Assembly (NCBI GenBank): GCA_905215405.1
Contig: CAJMQE010000108.1
Location: 1 to 11,060, forward strand
Source of the DNA: an uncultured bacterium
GTDB lineage: Bacteria; Bacillota; Clostridia; Lachnospirales; Lachnospiraceae
Direction of reading: 5' to 3'
DNA length: 11,060 bases
The position numbers were made by a program, and so were the translations under genes. The notes under the pieces were generated by a model. That model was not told the DNA's origin, ran no database searches, and was given only the letters and a program-made list of their open reading frames with translations. Positions 1 through 7,585 of this stretch are shown here, one piece after another; position 1 is the stretch's first letter; every line of letters starts with the position of its first letter.

Positions 1-35
1 GTTTGACGTCTTCCCCCTGTATAACAGGGGGTTTT
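1..35. repeat. Left-edge stem-loop with ATA loop, possible end of a repeat or IS element
   Basis: An 8-bp perfect stem (CCCCCTGT at 13-20, ACAGGGGG at 24-31) encloses a three-base ATA loop and is followed by TTTT. Two stem-loops at the right edge have the same ATA loop, and one has the same GT-ATA-AC closing. Subterminal hairpins of this kind are known for IS200/IS605-type elements, but no transposase is present here, so that identity is inference. It could also be the tail of a terminator for a gene left of the window. Confidence 0.5.
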
Positions 36-53
36 ATTGTATATACAATAAAA
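32..53. repeat. Perfect 22-bp AT palindrome
   Basis: TTTTATTGTATATACAATAAAA equals its own reverse complement and is centred on GTATATAC. It lies directly between the left-edge stem-loop and the terminator hairpin at 56-76. It could be a protein-binding site or part of a mobile-element end. Its function is unknown. Confidence 0.5.
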
Positions 54-76
54 AAACTGCCCCTTTTCAGGGCAGT
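50..76 (-). terminator. Intrinsic terminator, strong on the minus strand
   Basis: A 7-bp stem (ACTGCCC at 56-62, GGGCAGT at 70-76) is followed on the minus strand by seven T residues (plus-strand A run 50-56). It is the first clear terminator after the PilT-like gene, about 375 bp past that gene's stop. On the plus strand the stem is followed by CTGTCAGTTTTT, so it may also stop a gene entering from the left. An overlapping alternative stem, AAAAACTG/CAGTTTTT (52-59/81-88), also exists. Confidence 0.7.
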
Positions 77-450
77 CTGTCAGTTTTTATTTGTCAGCAA
101 TAAACCATTTGTTTATGTACTAAAAAACTTCTATTTCATAATCTGGTACTGTTCCTATAATCAGCTTATAATTATGCAATTATAAATTTTCGAAATTTAA
201 AATAAAATCGTAAGCTGCTTATAGGAAGAAACTATCGATATTCACTGTTATGTAATTATGCATAAATAGATTTTTACTTTTTTATGGAATTGTAACATAT
301 TTTATCTTTATTTCTGACAATTTCCACTCGATATATTTTTTATATGCACAATTTTACTTTTTTGCTTAAAATCGCTAAATTGTCAACCTATATTATGCAT
401 ATTATTATATTTGGTCTGTATAATTATACACCACTAACTTTTTAGCGCTG
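77..450. other. Gene-free AT-rich stretch with a long imperfect inverted repeat
   Basis: No credible coding sequence is seen on either strand. The clearest structure is a 17-bp inverted repeat with one mismatch, TTCCTATAATCAGCTTA (152-168) and TAAGCTGCTTATAGGAA (211-227), separated by 42 bp of mostly A and T. A 14-bp perfect palindrome, TGTATAATTATACA, lies at 417-430, just past the stop of the PilT-like gene. Several promoter-like AT hexamers occur, but none leads to a gene, so none is called. Confidence 0.5.
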
Positions 451-1515
451 TTATTCCGTTAATTTAATTTTTCCTTCTATATATATAGGATCTGTTGCAA
501 GATCAAGTGCAATTGACTTTTCTATCATATCTTTTATATATAATGAAAGAATAGCATCATCCATTGTCATCATTCCAGCTCCTTCTTTATCCGCCATCAG
601 ATCATAAATCGAATTCCATTCGTCATTTTGGATTGCCTGACGGATCTGCTCACTGACCGAGAGTACTTCAAAAGCAGAGACCTGTGATTTTCCATCTTTT
701 GCAGGAAGCAGTTGCTGTGCCGTTACCAATGTTAAAGCCTCGCTAAGTCTGTACGCTATCTGTTTCTGCTCAGAATCTGGAAATGCATACAATATCCGTC
801 TCATCGCTCCAATACAGTCTCTTGCAGTAACAGACGCCAATACAAGCTGTCCATGTTCTGCTGCATCCAGCGCCGCTCTAATTTTATCCTGAGAATCACA
901 TCTGTCAATATAAAGCACATCTGTATCTTCCATAAATGAAGCCCGAACAGCCGCTTCCACAGATGCTGTATCTGTGCCAGCCTCCCTATAGCTTACCATT
1001 GCTCTCTTCTGTTCCATTACATACTCCAATAGATCTGCAATTACTACAATATGTTTATTTTCAGTGTTGTTCATACGTTCAAGAATAGAAACCGCTGTTG
1101 TTGTTCGTCCACTCGAAGACAGTCCACAAATAAGTATCAGTCCACTTCTTTTCTGACTACATTCGATTAATCTGTCGGGCAGTCCAAGTATTTTTTGATC
1201 CAGCATATTCTCTCTGATTATTCTCATAGAACAGGCAATACTTCCATTACTTCTATATACATTGACACGAAATCTACCCAGATGTCCTATTGCAAACATA
1301 AATGTCACATTACCTGTTTTGTTATATTCATCTATCTGATCTCTATCCATAATTTCAGGAATCATCTTATCTGTATCTGCTGATGTCAGAACTGGATAAT
1401 CCAGATCCTCCATATTACCATTTAAACGCACCTTAGGCACAACGCCTGCTGCAAGGTGAAAATCTGATGCATTCATTTCTATTGCTGTTCTGAGCAGCTG
1501 TTCCATTGTAACCAT
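451..1515 (-). CDS. PilT-like twitching-ATPase homologue with degenerate active site
   Basis: The 354-residue protein follows the PilT layout throughout. It has an N-terminal domain with the ASDFHLAAG motif (about 16-24), a RecA-like ATPase core (about 125-285) and a C-terminal tail with MTMDDAILSLY (316-326). PilT normally powers retraction of type IV pili as a cytoplasmic hexamer. Here the key residues are changed: Walker A reads GLSSSGRT (131-138) with Arg137 for the invariant Lys. The Asp box reads IADLLEY (159-165) for IEDPIEY. The Walker B GEMRD segment reads DRCDS (204-208). Both His-box histidines are Gln223 and Thr230. The frame is intact, so this looks like a maintained non-hydrolysing paralogue rather than a decaying gene (inference). 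GGGAGG lies 11 nt before the chosen ATG. It is 124 bp downstream of the membrane-anchored protein gene. No other pilus gene is in the window. Confidence 0.85.
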   Translation of the reverse strand: MVTMEQLLRTAIEMNASDFHLAAGVVPKVRLNGNMEDLDYPVLTSADTDKMIPEIMDRDQIDEYNKTGNVTFMFAIGHLGRFRVNVYRSNGSIACSMRIIRENMLDQKILGLPDRLIECSQKRSGLILICGLSSSGRTTTAVSILERMNNTENKHIVVIADLLEYVMEQKRAMVSYREAGTDTASVEAAVRASFMEDTDVLYIDRCDSQDKIRAALDAAEHGQLVLASVTARDCIGAMRRILYAFPDSEQKQIAYRLSEALTLVTAQQLLPAKDGKSQVSAFEVLSVSEQIRQAIQNDEWNSIYDLMADKEGAGMMTMDDAILSLYIKDMIEKSIALDLATDPIYIEGKIKLTE

Positions 1516-1639
1516 TGATTATTTATCCTCCCAGGTTCATTCCCATTCATTTTTTCTCTTTGTTATTAATCAGCTATCCCTTTAAAACGATCCTATCAAA
1601 AATATATCGCGTTACAGGTTTTCTGATGCAATCGTAATC

Positions 1640-2767
1640 TTACTCTAGATTGGTAAGTTCGGTTGTTGTATATAAGTCCTGTTTTGAAGTTATTATTTTA
1701 TTGAACAGATCATCATATGATATGCCACACTGATATCTTGTTGCTTCATCATTATGTGCAAGGCTAAAGCTTCCATCCGCATTCAGAATCCCATTTGGAT
1801 ATTCAAACGCAAAATACACATCTTCATCAGAATCACCATTTGTAATATTTGCTTTAAATATCATATAAATATAATTGTCGTCTCCTGCTGTACCTTCTTC
1901 ATTCTTCTTAAGAAAATATGCTTTGATCAGCTCACTATCAGTGACATTTTCTGTATTATATTGATACAGATAATTGCTATCCTGCGTTGCTTTATAAAGC
2001 ATTCTAAACGTCATACTTTCTGTTTCTGACTTAATCGTATCCAACGCTTCATCTCTGATTTCCGTCAGCAGCTCTTCATTCAGATCTTTTGTTTCTGTTG
2101 CATAGGTATTGACTCTGTCTACTTTATATTCTTTTGTATTCTCTGTAAATGTATATCCATGTTCCATGAAGTCTTCCAGAGGTGTTGTACAATGAACCGT
2201 TACGACATCACCCTGAGAGAGTTCACTCGCATTTTCCATTGAAAAACTAATCGTCTTAAGAAAATCATCATCCCATGTATTTGAAATTGTTGCATATGCT
2301 TCCGGACTCACGCCAGAAATGGCCACATCCACATTTTCAAAGATATCTACATTAGTACCCTTTGCAAGATCCGATGCTTTTACTCGAAATGTTGTATTCT
2401 TAAATTTACACTTTGCCTTTTTTGCTGTCGCCTTATCATACTGTACTGTTACTTTTACAGAATTTCCGTTTGAAATTTGATCCTGTTTTGAAAATACGAC
2501 CTGTACTGAATCTACCAGTTCTCTGATATACTCACATACCGCTGCATCATTTTTACCATCTGACAGTTTCTGATAAATACCTGTCTGATCCACATCTGCA
2601 ACTGGCTCTGCGAACCCGTCCAACCCGTTAAATGTCACCGTTACATAATCTGAAAGATCTGTTCTTCCATAACTATCTACTGCAAAATATACTACAACCG
2701 CAATTATAACCAGCAACACGCCAAACAGCACGTTACTGACCATTTTATTCTTTAATATTGACTTCAT
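1640..2767 (-). CDS. Membrane-anchored extracytoplasmic protein with two related modules, unknown function
   Basis: This 375-residue protein has a short basic N-terminus and one hydrophobic segment (about 10-30, no lipobox or clear cleavage site), so most of it should face outside the membrane. Two similar modules follow. The first (about 41-132) begins YVTVTFNGLDG and continues ISNGNSVKVTVQYD and FKNTTFRVK. The second (about 144-218) has VDVAISGVSPEAY, LSQGDVVTVHCTT and FTENTKEYKV. Paired V-x-V/G-D-x-V-T-V modules of this type occur in Firmicute surface and zinc-ribbon membrane proteins, but I cannot name a family with confidence. The C-terminal third (about 230-375) is unrecognised. The ribosome binding site AGGAAAGG sits a few bases before the ATG. 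The 39-bp tandem repeat lies just upstream and could be in its 5' leader. The PilT-like gene follows 124 bp downstream and may be co-transcribed. Confidence 0.75.
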   Translation of the reverse strand: MKSILKNKMVSNVLFGVLLVIIAVVVYFAVDSYGRTDLSDYVTVTFNGLDGFAEPVADVDQTGIYQKLSDGKNDAAVCEYIRELVDSVQVVFSKQDQISNGNSVKVTVQYDKATAKKAKCKFKNTTFRVKASDLAKGTNVDIFENVDVAISGVSPEAYATISNTWDDDFLKTISFSMENASELSQGDVVTVHCTTPLEDFMEHGYTFTENTKEYKVDRVNTYATETKDLNEELLTEIRDEALDTIKSETESMTFRMLYKATQDSNYLYQYNTENVTDSELIKAYFLKKNEEGTAGDDNYIYMIFKANITNGDSDEDVYFAFEYPNGILNADGSFSLAHNDEATRYQCGISYDDLFNKIITSKQDLYTTTELTNLE

Positions 2768-2813
2768 TTTTCTTTCCTTTCCTGTTCATTACATTACTCT
2801 CCCTTTTCACACC

Positions 2814-2995
2814 CTGTAACTATCCAAACACACTTTTTGTCCGTGCAACAACCTGTAACTATCTACGCACCTTCTATCCGTGCAACAGTCTGTAAGTCTG
2901 TAACTATTCAAACGCACCTTTTGTCCGCGCTTTAGTCTGTAACTATCTAAGTGCACCTTCTGTCCGTGCAACAGTCTGTAACTATCTAAGCACAT
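2814..2995. repeat. 39-bp tandem repeat, about 4.5 units
   Basis: Units begin with CTGTAACTAT at 2814, 2853, 2898, 2937 and 2976 (the last partial). Unit lengths are 39, 45, 39 and 39. The 45-bp unit carries a partial local duplication of CTGTAAGT at its end. The best unit contains a small stem, TGCAC (2952-2956) and GTGCA (2966-2970), with the loop CTTCTGTCC. Because 39 is a multiple of three, a minus-strand frame stays open through the array (2807-2995) and reads as repeats of DSYRLLHGQKV. That frame has no ribosome binding site and is not called as a gene. The units abut with no spacers, so this is not a CRISPR. The array lies between the terminator at 3064-3092 and the start of the membrane-anchored protein gene. 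Confidence 0.85.
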
Positions 2996-3063
2996 TAATC
3001 ATCATGTACAGCAGTCCGCATAAGCCGCTATCCCGCGCAGACATAACTTTATAGTAACATAAA

Positions 3064-3092
3064 AGCAGCCGTCATACAAGATAACGGCTGCT
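3064..3092 (-). terminator. Terminator after the lipoprotein gene
   Basis: A perfect 9-bp stem (AGCAGCCGT at 3064-3072, ACGGCTGCT at 3084-3092) is followed on the minus strand by TTTTATGTT. It lies about 40 bp past the stop of the lipoprotein gene. The T tract is interrupted, so termination may be partial. Confidence 0.75.
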
Positions 3093-3134
3093 CTGTTTAT
3101 TTCGTCAAGTATATTTTTTTACGGGAAGACCTAA

Positions 3135-4130
3135 TTACATTCCAAGTTTATTCAGAAGTAACATTAATTCAGTAAGTGTTGCAGCATTTTCAGGTACTGT
3201 ATAAGAAGCTGTGCTCTTTTCGTATGCTGTTGCTGTAAGACCGATTTCTGCATTATCTGTTGTTGCGTCTGTAGCATTTACTTTGAATGTCATGTTGTTT
3301 GTTCTTTCTCCTGATTTACCTTCAGGTTTAATTGAACTATTAACAGTAAGTTTCAGACCATCCTGTGTAATAGCACTTTTTAAATCTGACATTTCATTTT
3401 TGAATTCAGTATTGAAGTCATCTGTGCTTCCTGTGATTACCTGAGGAGCATTCTGTGAAATGTAAGAAGCCATATCCATATCTGCTAAAGCTGAAACAAC
3501 TTTTTCGAAGTCATCAGCTGAAATATCAATATTTAAAGCATCATCTTTTGCTGTAAGGAATGATACACCTGATTTGTCAGCAAGTTCTTTTAAGAAATTA
3601 ATAGATGCCTGAACAGATTCTTTGCTGTTTGTTGTAGCCTGATTCTGTAATGCATCAAGTGAAATATCACTTGTATCTACACCAGCTGCTTCTAAGTATG
3701 TAACAAGTTCATCATATGTTACCATTACATAATCATTAGATAATGTAAGATAAGAAGATAAGATCTTATACTGTGAGCTGATCTGTCCTGCAAAATCAAG
3801 ACCCTGTTTTAAATTAACATAAATTGCTTTGTCTGTTGCAAAAATTGTTGTTACAGGAACATAAGTACCGTTTAATTTGTACTGTAATTCAACTGCACTG
3901 CTTTTATCGTCGATCTGCGCAACGATCATTTTACCTGAGTAATCCAGTGTTTCACCTTCAATACTACCTGTTAATGTTCCTTCCATTTCAACCTGTTTTG
4001 CATCAAATGCTGAAATGTTTTCTACAACTTTATCAATACTGTTTTCTGATGTTGCTGCGCTCTTTCCACAAGCTGCAAGTGATAACACCATTGTCATTAC
4101 GATTAATAATGATAATAACTTCTTTTTCAT
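3135..4130 (-). CDS. Secreted lipoprotein, unknown function
   Basis: The 331-residue protein starts with a typical lipoprotein signal: basic MKKK, a hydrophobic stretch and the lipobox LAAC with Cys21 as the predicted lipidated residue. The mature part begins GKSAATSEN and is acidic and rich in Ser, Thr, Asp and Ala. It contains a run of beta-strand-like segments (for example VEMEGTLTGSIEGETLDYSG, about 47-66) and ends VTELMLLL-like (TLTELMLLLNKLGM). This resembles LolA/LppX-like lipoproteins in style, but I do not recognise the family. The start is secure, with AAAGGAGAAA placed about 6 nt before the ATG. The gene has its own terminator (3064-3092) and is preceded by another (4209-4256), so it is probably monocistronic. 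An operator-like palindrome array lies directly upstream of its ribosome binding site. Confidence 0.85.
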   Translation of the reverse strand: MKKKLLSLLIVMTMVLSLAACGKSAATSENSIDKVVENISAFDAKQVEMEGTLTGSIEGETLDYSGKMIVAQIDDKSSAVELQYKLNGTYVPVTTIFATDKAIYVNLKQGLDFAGQISSQYKILSSYLTLSNDYVMVTYDELVTYLEAAGVDTSDISLDALQNQATTNSKESVQASINFLKELADKSGVSFLTAKDDALNIDISADDFEKVVSALADMDMASYISQNAPQVITGSTDDFNTEFKNEMSDLKSAITQDGLKLTVNSSIKPEGKSGERTNNMTFKVNATDATTDNAEIGLTATAYEKSTASYTVPENAATLTELMLLLNKLGM

Positions 4131-4146
4131 ATTATTTCTCCTTTAT

Positions 4147-4168
4147 TTCCATTAATGGAATATTCCAT
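4147..4168. promoter_or_regulatory. Operator-like array of three alternating half-sites
   Basis: The sequence is TTCCAT-TA-ATGGAA-TA-TTCCAT, three copies of one 6-mer in alternating orientation, each separated by TA. It forms two overlapping perfect 14-bp palindromes (4147-4160 and 4155-4168). It abuts the lipoprotein ribosome binding site (4135-4144), so a bound protein would sit at the promoter or early transcribed region. A weak possible promoter (TTGAGT, 16 bp, TATTCC) overlaps it. Confidence 0.6.
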
Positions 4169-4208
4169 ACGTAGCAATACTCAATGTCTGGCTAAATGGC
4201 ACAAAAAT

Positions 4209-4256
4209 ATAGTGCTACAGATAAGTAAGAGAATGCTCTACTTCTTGTAGCACTAT
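4209..4256 (-). terminator. Long hairpin terminator after the DUF6465-type gene
   Basis: A 10-bp perfect outer stem (ATAGTGCTAC at 4209-4218, GTAGCACTAT at 4247-4256) is extended by an imperfect inner stem (AAGT/ACTT and AGAG/CTCT). On the minus strand it is followed by ATTTTTGTG. It separates the DUF6465-type gene from the lipoprotein gene. Confidence 0.85.
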
Positions 4257-4291
4257 CACTTATGTATCTTTACAAATTGCAGTCTGAAACT

Positions 4292-4897
4292 CTAAAGTCT
4301 TACACTGCCAATAATCTGTTTATTAATAACATAATAGGCCGTATCCTCTTCAGGTTTGACATATATATCAAGAGATTTTATTGCACTGACGTTTTTTCCC
4401 GACTCCTCAACGAACTTCTTCTGAATCTTCTCAATGATATCATCCTGTTTGAATTCCCTTCCTGCATACTGAACATATAATGTCGTTTTGCCTTCCGGAA
4501 CTTCTTCTTTCTTCTTTACGGCTTTACGTCTGGTCGTCTTCTTTGTTGCTGCCTTCTCGGAAGAATCCTTAGATGCTTTTCTGGTCAAATCGTTAGATGC
4601 TGTTTTCTTAACTGTATGACTTGCAGTTTTTTTCTCTTTCTTTTCTGCAACCGCAGTCAGAACTACATCCTGATTGTCAACCGCAACTCTCTCCCTTGTT
4701 GCCTCGCCTTCAGCAGTTCTTACCTGTGCTGATGCCGACAGAGATGCATTCGGAATTTTCTTGACTTCTTTTTCCTTTGAGACTTCTTTGCCTTTAGCTA
4801 TTGAAGCTTTTTTTAATTTCTTTGTAGCTTCTTCATTTTCTTGCGTTAAACTTCTCGCTGTGTTATTAACAGCATTACCCTCATTTTTGCTTTCCAT
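4292..4897 (-). CDS. Lys-rich protein with C-terminal DUF6465-like domain
   Basis: The protein is 201 residues from the chosen start. Residues 1-135 are low complexity, dominated by Lys, Glu, Ala, Ser and Thr, and probably disordered (for example KKTTRRKAVKKK, 119-130). Residues about 137-201 form a compact domain with TTLYVQYAGREF (138-149), SLDIYVKPEEDTAYYVINK (175-193) and a final IIGSVRL. This pattern matches the DUF6465 family of Clostridia as I recall it. The function is unknown, and the basic tail would suit nucleic-acid or polyanion contact (inference). An ATG four codons upstream (4909) has no ribosome binding site. The ATG at 4897 has GGTGG about 5 nt before it, so I chose it. A sigma-A promoter lies upstream (4943-4971) and a strong terminator downstream. 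Confidence 0.8.
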   Translation of the reverse strand: MESKNEGNAVNNTARSLTQENEEATKKLKKASIAKGKEVSKEKEVKKIPNASLSASAQVRTAEGEATRERVAVDNQDVVLTAVAEKKEKKTASHTVKKTASNDLTRKASKDSSEKAATKKTTRRKAVKKKEEVPEGKTTLYVQYAGREFKQDDIIEKIQKKFVEESGKNVSAIKSLDIYVKPEEDTAYYVINKQIIGSVRL

Positions 4898-4942
4898 AAT
4901 AACCACCATCTTTCATTTATACAAGTATTTACTACGCATACA

Positions 4943-4971
4943 ATTATATAATAATACGTTAAAACATTCAA
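4943..4971 (-). promoter_or_regulatory. Sigma-A promoter of the DUF6465-type gene
   Basis: On the minus strand, TTGAAT (4966-4971) and a perfect TATAAT (4943-4948) are separated by 17 bp. This places transcription start about 35-40 bp before the chosen start codon at 4897. Confidence 0.75.
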
Positions 4972-5087
4972 ACAATTATTAAATTTTAGTAAATTCTACA
5001 AGTATGGTGATTATTCGGAAAACTTTTTTATGCATTATTGGCAACTAATTCCACTCCTAGAAAAACCTGCGGAATTTTGTCTGGTAC

Positions 5088-6878
5088 TTATATCTCTCTT
5101 GTATAGTACTTCAGCCATTCTCTCTGTTTTTCATCAAAATATGGGCTGATCTTTTCATATACCATTTTATGATATGCATTCAGTCTGTCTATATCAACTT
5201 GTTCCAAAAACTTTTTATCTACGAGATCAAGATCGATTGGAACCATCGTCAGAAATTCGAATTTCATGAACTGACCATATTCGTTATATTCATCTTTTCT
5301 GCAAAGAATCTCATTTTCAATTCTGATTCCATACTCGCCTTCCATGTATACACCAGGCTCATCTGACGTAACCATACCCTCTTCAAGAATGCAAAGATCG
5401 TTTTTACCAGGAATATGTCTCCATCTAAATCCATTTGGTGCTTCATGAACATTTAAAAGATATCCAATTCCATGACCTGTTCCGCATCTGTAATCAATTC
5501 CCTCATTCCAGAGTGGCTGACGGGCCAGAATGTCAAGACTATATCCATTACATCCATAGAGGAATTTCGCATGTGCAAGAGAGAGCATTCCTTTTAATGT
5601 AAGTGTAAAATGCTTTTTCATATTTTCTGTGACATCGCCAAGCGCAAAAGTTCTTGTGATATCAGTTGTTCCACGATAGTACTGTCCGCCCGAATCAACC
5701 AGCAGCATTCCTTCCGGTTTCAAAGTCGCACAAGTATCCTTCTGTGCATGATAATGCATCATTGCAGCATTGGCATTATACGCACTTATGGTATCGAAGC
5801 TAAGATCGAGGTAATCTTTTATTTCACTTCTGAGATGGTCCAGATATTCCTGTGCAGAAACTTCTGTTATCTCCTGCTTACCGATCGTATTTTTGAGCCA
5901 GTACATAAACTTCGTAACAGCAACGCCATCATCGATGTGTGCACTACGAAGATTTTCAATTTCAGTTTCATTTTTTACTGCTTTCATAAGAACAGTTGGA
6001 TTCTGTGTATCGACCACTCTGACTCTGGCAGGAAGCTTTTTATATAATGTATAATTCATTCTGTTCGTATCGATCAGAACGTCATGATCCTGTTCGATAT
6101 TACTTACAAAATCATAAATTTCATCGTAATTCTTCAGGGTAATGCCACTTTCTGAGAGCTTTTCTACCATTTCATTCGAGAATTTATCACAATTAGTAAA
6201 AATATAAGCCTTGTCCATCATTACAACGGCAAAACTGAGTACAACTGGGTTACACTTTACATCATTTCCACGAATGTTGAATAACCAGCAAATATCATCC
6301 AGCGTGGAAATAATATGCATGTCCGTTTTTTTCTCTTTCATTACCATTCTAATTGCAGTTAATTTTTCTGTTACTGATTTACCAGCATACTCTTCCGTAA
6401 GAAGATACGCTTTTTCCTCTGACATAGATGGTCTGTCTGTCCAGATTTCGCTGACAAAGTCAACCTCATATCGAATACCTGCATTCTTTTCCTTCAGATC
6501 GAATTCAATAGAAATGCCCCATTTTGCAGCTACGACACGTCCATCAAATCCAACACAGCCATTTTCCGGTGTCTGATCCAGCACATATTCCTCTACTGTT
6601 GGCACGCCATCAGTTCCACTACGCATAAGCGTTATTCCAGAACCCATAATCTGTTTTTCTGCCTGGATGAAATAACGTCCATCTGTAAATAATGCTGCCT
6701 GCTCTGCAGTAACCACAAGTGTACCTGCTGATCCGGTAAAACCTGACATAAATTCTCTTGCATTAAAATATTTGCCTGTGTACTCTGACTGATGATAATC
6801 TGCAGTACCGATCACATAGACGTCTATCTGAAATTCTTTCATTCTTTTTCTTAATTCAGCAATTCTTTCTTTTATCAT
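5088..6878 (-). CDS. Xaa-Pro aminopeptidase (M24B, three-domain type)
   Basis: This metallopeptidase removes the N-terminal residue before proline. The 596-residue length and three-domain plan match the cytosolic XPNPEP1/AMPP type, not the shorter E. coli PepP type. It has two creatinase-like N-terminal domains (about 1-150 and 151-300), the M24 pita-bread catalytic domain (about 305-525) and a C-terminal extension (about 530-596). The five metal ligands are all present: Asp395 (VDSGGQY), Asp406 (TDITRT), His469 (GTGHGIGYLLNVHEAPNG), Glu507 (SDEPGVY) and Glu521 (GIRIEN). His375 and His479 are also conserved, so the enzyme should be active. GAGGT lies 4 nt before the ATG. The gene begins 36 bp after the sigK stop, so the two are probably co-transcribed, which would place some expression in sporulating cells (inference). 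No clear terminator follows. Confidence 0.93.
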   Translation of the reverse strand: MIKERIAELRKRMKEFQIDVYVIGTADYHQSEYTGKYFNAREFMSGFTGSAGTLVVTAEQAALFTDGRYFIQAEKQIMGSGITLMRSGTDGVPTVEEYVLDQTPENGCVGFDGRVVAAKWGISIEFDLKEKNAGIRYEVDFVSEIWTDRPSMSEEKAYLLTEEYAGKSVTEKLTAIRMVMKEKKTDMHIISTLDDICWLFNIRGNDVKCNPVVLSFAVVMMDKAYIFTNCDKFSNEMVEKLSESGITLKNYDEIYDFVSNIEQDHDVLIDTNRMNYTLYKKLPARVRVVDTQNPTVLMKAVKNETEIENLRSAHIDDGVAVTKFMYWLKNTIGKQEITEVSAQEYLDHLRSEIKDYLDLSFDTISAYNANAAMMHYHAQKDTCATLKPEGMLLVDSGGQYYRGTTDITRTFALGDVTENMKKHFTLTLKGMLSLAHAKFLYGCNGYSLDILARQPLWNEGIDYRCGTGHGIGYLLNVHEAPNGFRWRHIPGKNDLCILEEGMVTSDEPGVYMEGEYGIRIENEILCRKDEYNEYGQFMKFEFLTMVPIDLDLVDKKFLEQVDIDRLNAYHKMVYEKISPYFDEKQREWLKYYTREI

Positions 6879-6914
6879 ATTTACCTCATTTCCATTCTGT
6901 TTTTCGTATAGCTT

Positions 6915-7556
6915 CTATCTCTTTCCAAGTTCAGCATTCTGCATAACTTTCTTCAACTTGGACAGTGCCTTTTTTTCGATCCTGCTTACATAACTTCTGC
7001 TAATCTGCAGTTTCCTAGCAAGTTCTCTTTGTGTAACTTCTTCTTTGCCAAAAAGACCATACCTATATATTATTATCTCCTTTTCACGCTCTGTCAATAC
7101 CTCATCAATCGCCTTCACTACGCGCTCTATATCCTGACGCATCACATAGTCTCCAATTACATCAGGTTCATCAGTCTTAACAACTTCCATCAGGCTTATT
7201 TCATTTCCTTCTTTATCTGTTCCGATCGGTTCGTAGATCGAGACTTCACGGGATTTTCTCTTCTCATTTCGAAGCATCATAAGAAGTTCATTGTCAATAC
7301 ATTTTGCTGCATATGTTGCCAAACGGCAGCTTTTCTCCATATCAAATGTATTTACAGCCTTAATCAGACCAATGGTACCGACCGAAAGCAGATCTTCCAC
7401 ATCACGGTCCAGCGAGACATATTTCTTCACCATATGGGCTACCAGCCGCATATTTTTTTCGATCAGAATATTCTTGGCGTCCTGATTCCCTTCTTTATAT
7501 TTCTGAAGATAATATTTTTCTTCCTCTTCGGATAACGGTTTTTCAAATGTTTTCAA
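6915..7556 (-). CDS. sigK: Sporulation sigma factor SigK without pro-sequence
   Basis: This is a sigma-70 family factor of the late mother-cell type. The region 2 signature DLLSVGTIGLIKAVNTF is at about 55-71, a SigK-typical segment EPIGTDKEGNEISLMEV is at about 109-125, and the region 4 helix-turn-helix (TQRELARKLQISRSYVSRIE) is at 175-194. SigK drives late coat and mother-cell genes. In B. subtilis it is made with a 20-residue pro-sequence removed by SpoIVFB. Here the protein begins at the mature end (MKTFEKPLSEEEE), as in C. difficile. I chose TTG at 7556, since GGTGGGG (7566-7572) precedes it by 9 nt. The alternative GTG at 7574 adds six residues, has no ribosome binding site and would leave almost no leader from the proposed promoter. 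The Xaa-Pro aminopeptidase gene follows. Confidence 0.9.
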   Translation of the reverse strand: MKTFEKPLSEEEEKYYLQKYKEGNQDAKNILIEKNMRLVAHMVKKYVSLDRDVEDLLSVGTIGLIKAVNTFDMEKSCRLATYAAKCIDNELLMMLRNEKRKSREVSIYEPIGTDKEGNEISLMEVVKTDEPDVIGDYVMRQDIERVVKAIDEVLTEREKEIIIYRYGLFGKEEVTQRELARKLQISRSYVSRIEKKALSKLKKVMQNAELGKR

Positions 7557-7585
7557 AGAAAGGCACCCCACCACATCGTTTTATA

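Noticed and set aside
1585..1640. Possible terminator after the membrane-anchored protein gene
   Set aside because: Only a weak 5-bp stem including a G-T pair, with a long loop, precedes ATATTTTTG. Too weak to call, so read-through to the PilT-like gene is likely.
2807..2995. Minus-strand open frame of 62 codons through the tandem repeat
   Set aside because: No ribosome binding site before the ATG. The frame is open because the repeat period is 39, and it reads as repeats only. Recorded as a repeat.
2814..2995. Possible CRISPR array
   Set aside because: Units abut directly without unique spacers, vary in sequence, and no cas gene is present.
5610..6047. Plus-strand open frame opposite the Xaa-Pro aminopeptidase gene
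   Set aside because: The opposite strand encodes a complete enzyme with all metal ligands. The plus-strand product resembles nothing and is rich in Ser, Ile, Phe and Cys, typical of an antisense shadow.
7029..7535. Plus-strand open frame opposite sigK
   Set aside because: The minus strand has clear sigma-factor motifs. The plus-strand product is a low-complexity Ile/Phe-rich shadow with no ribosome binding site seen.
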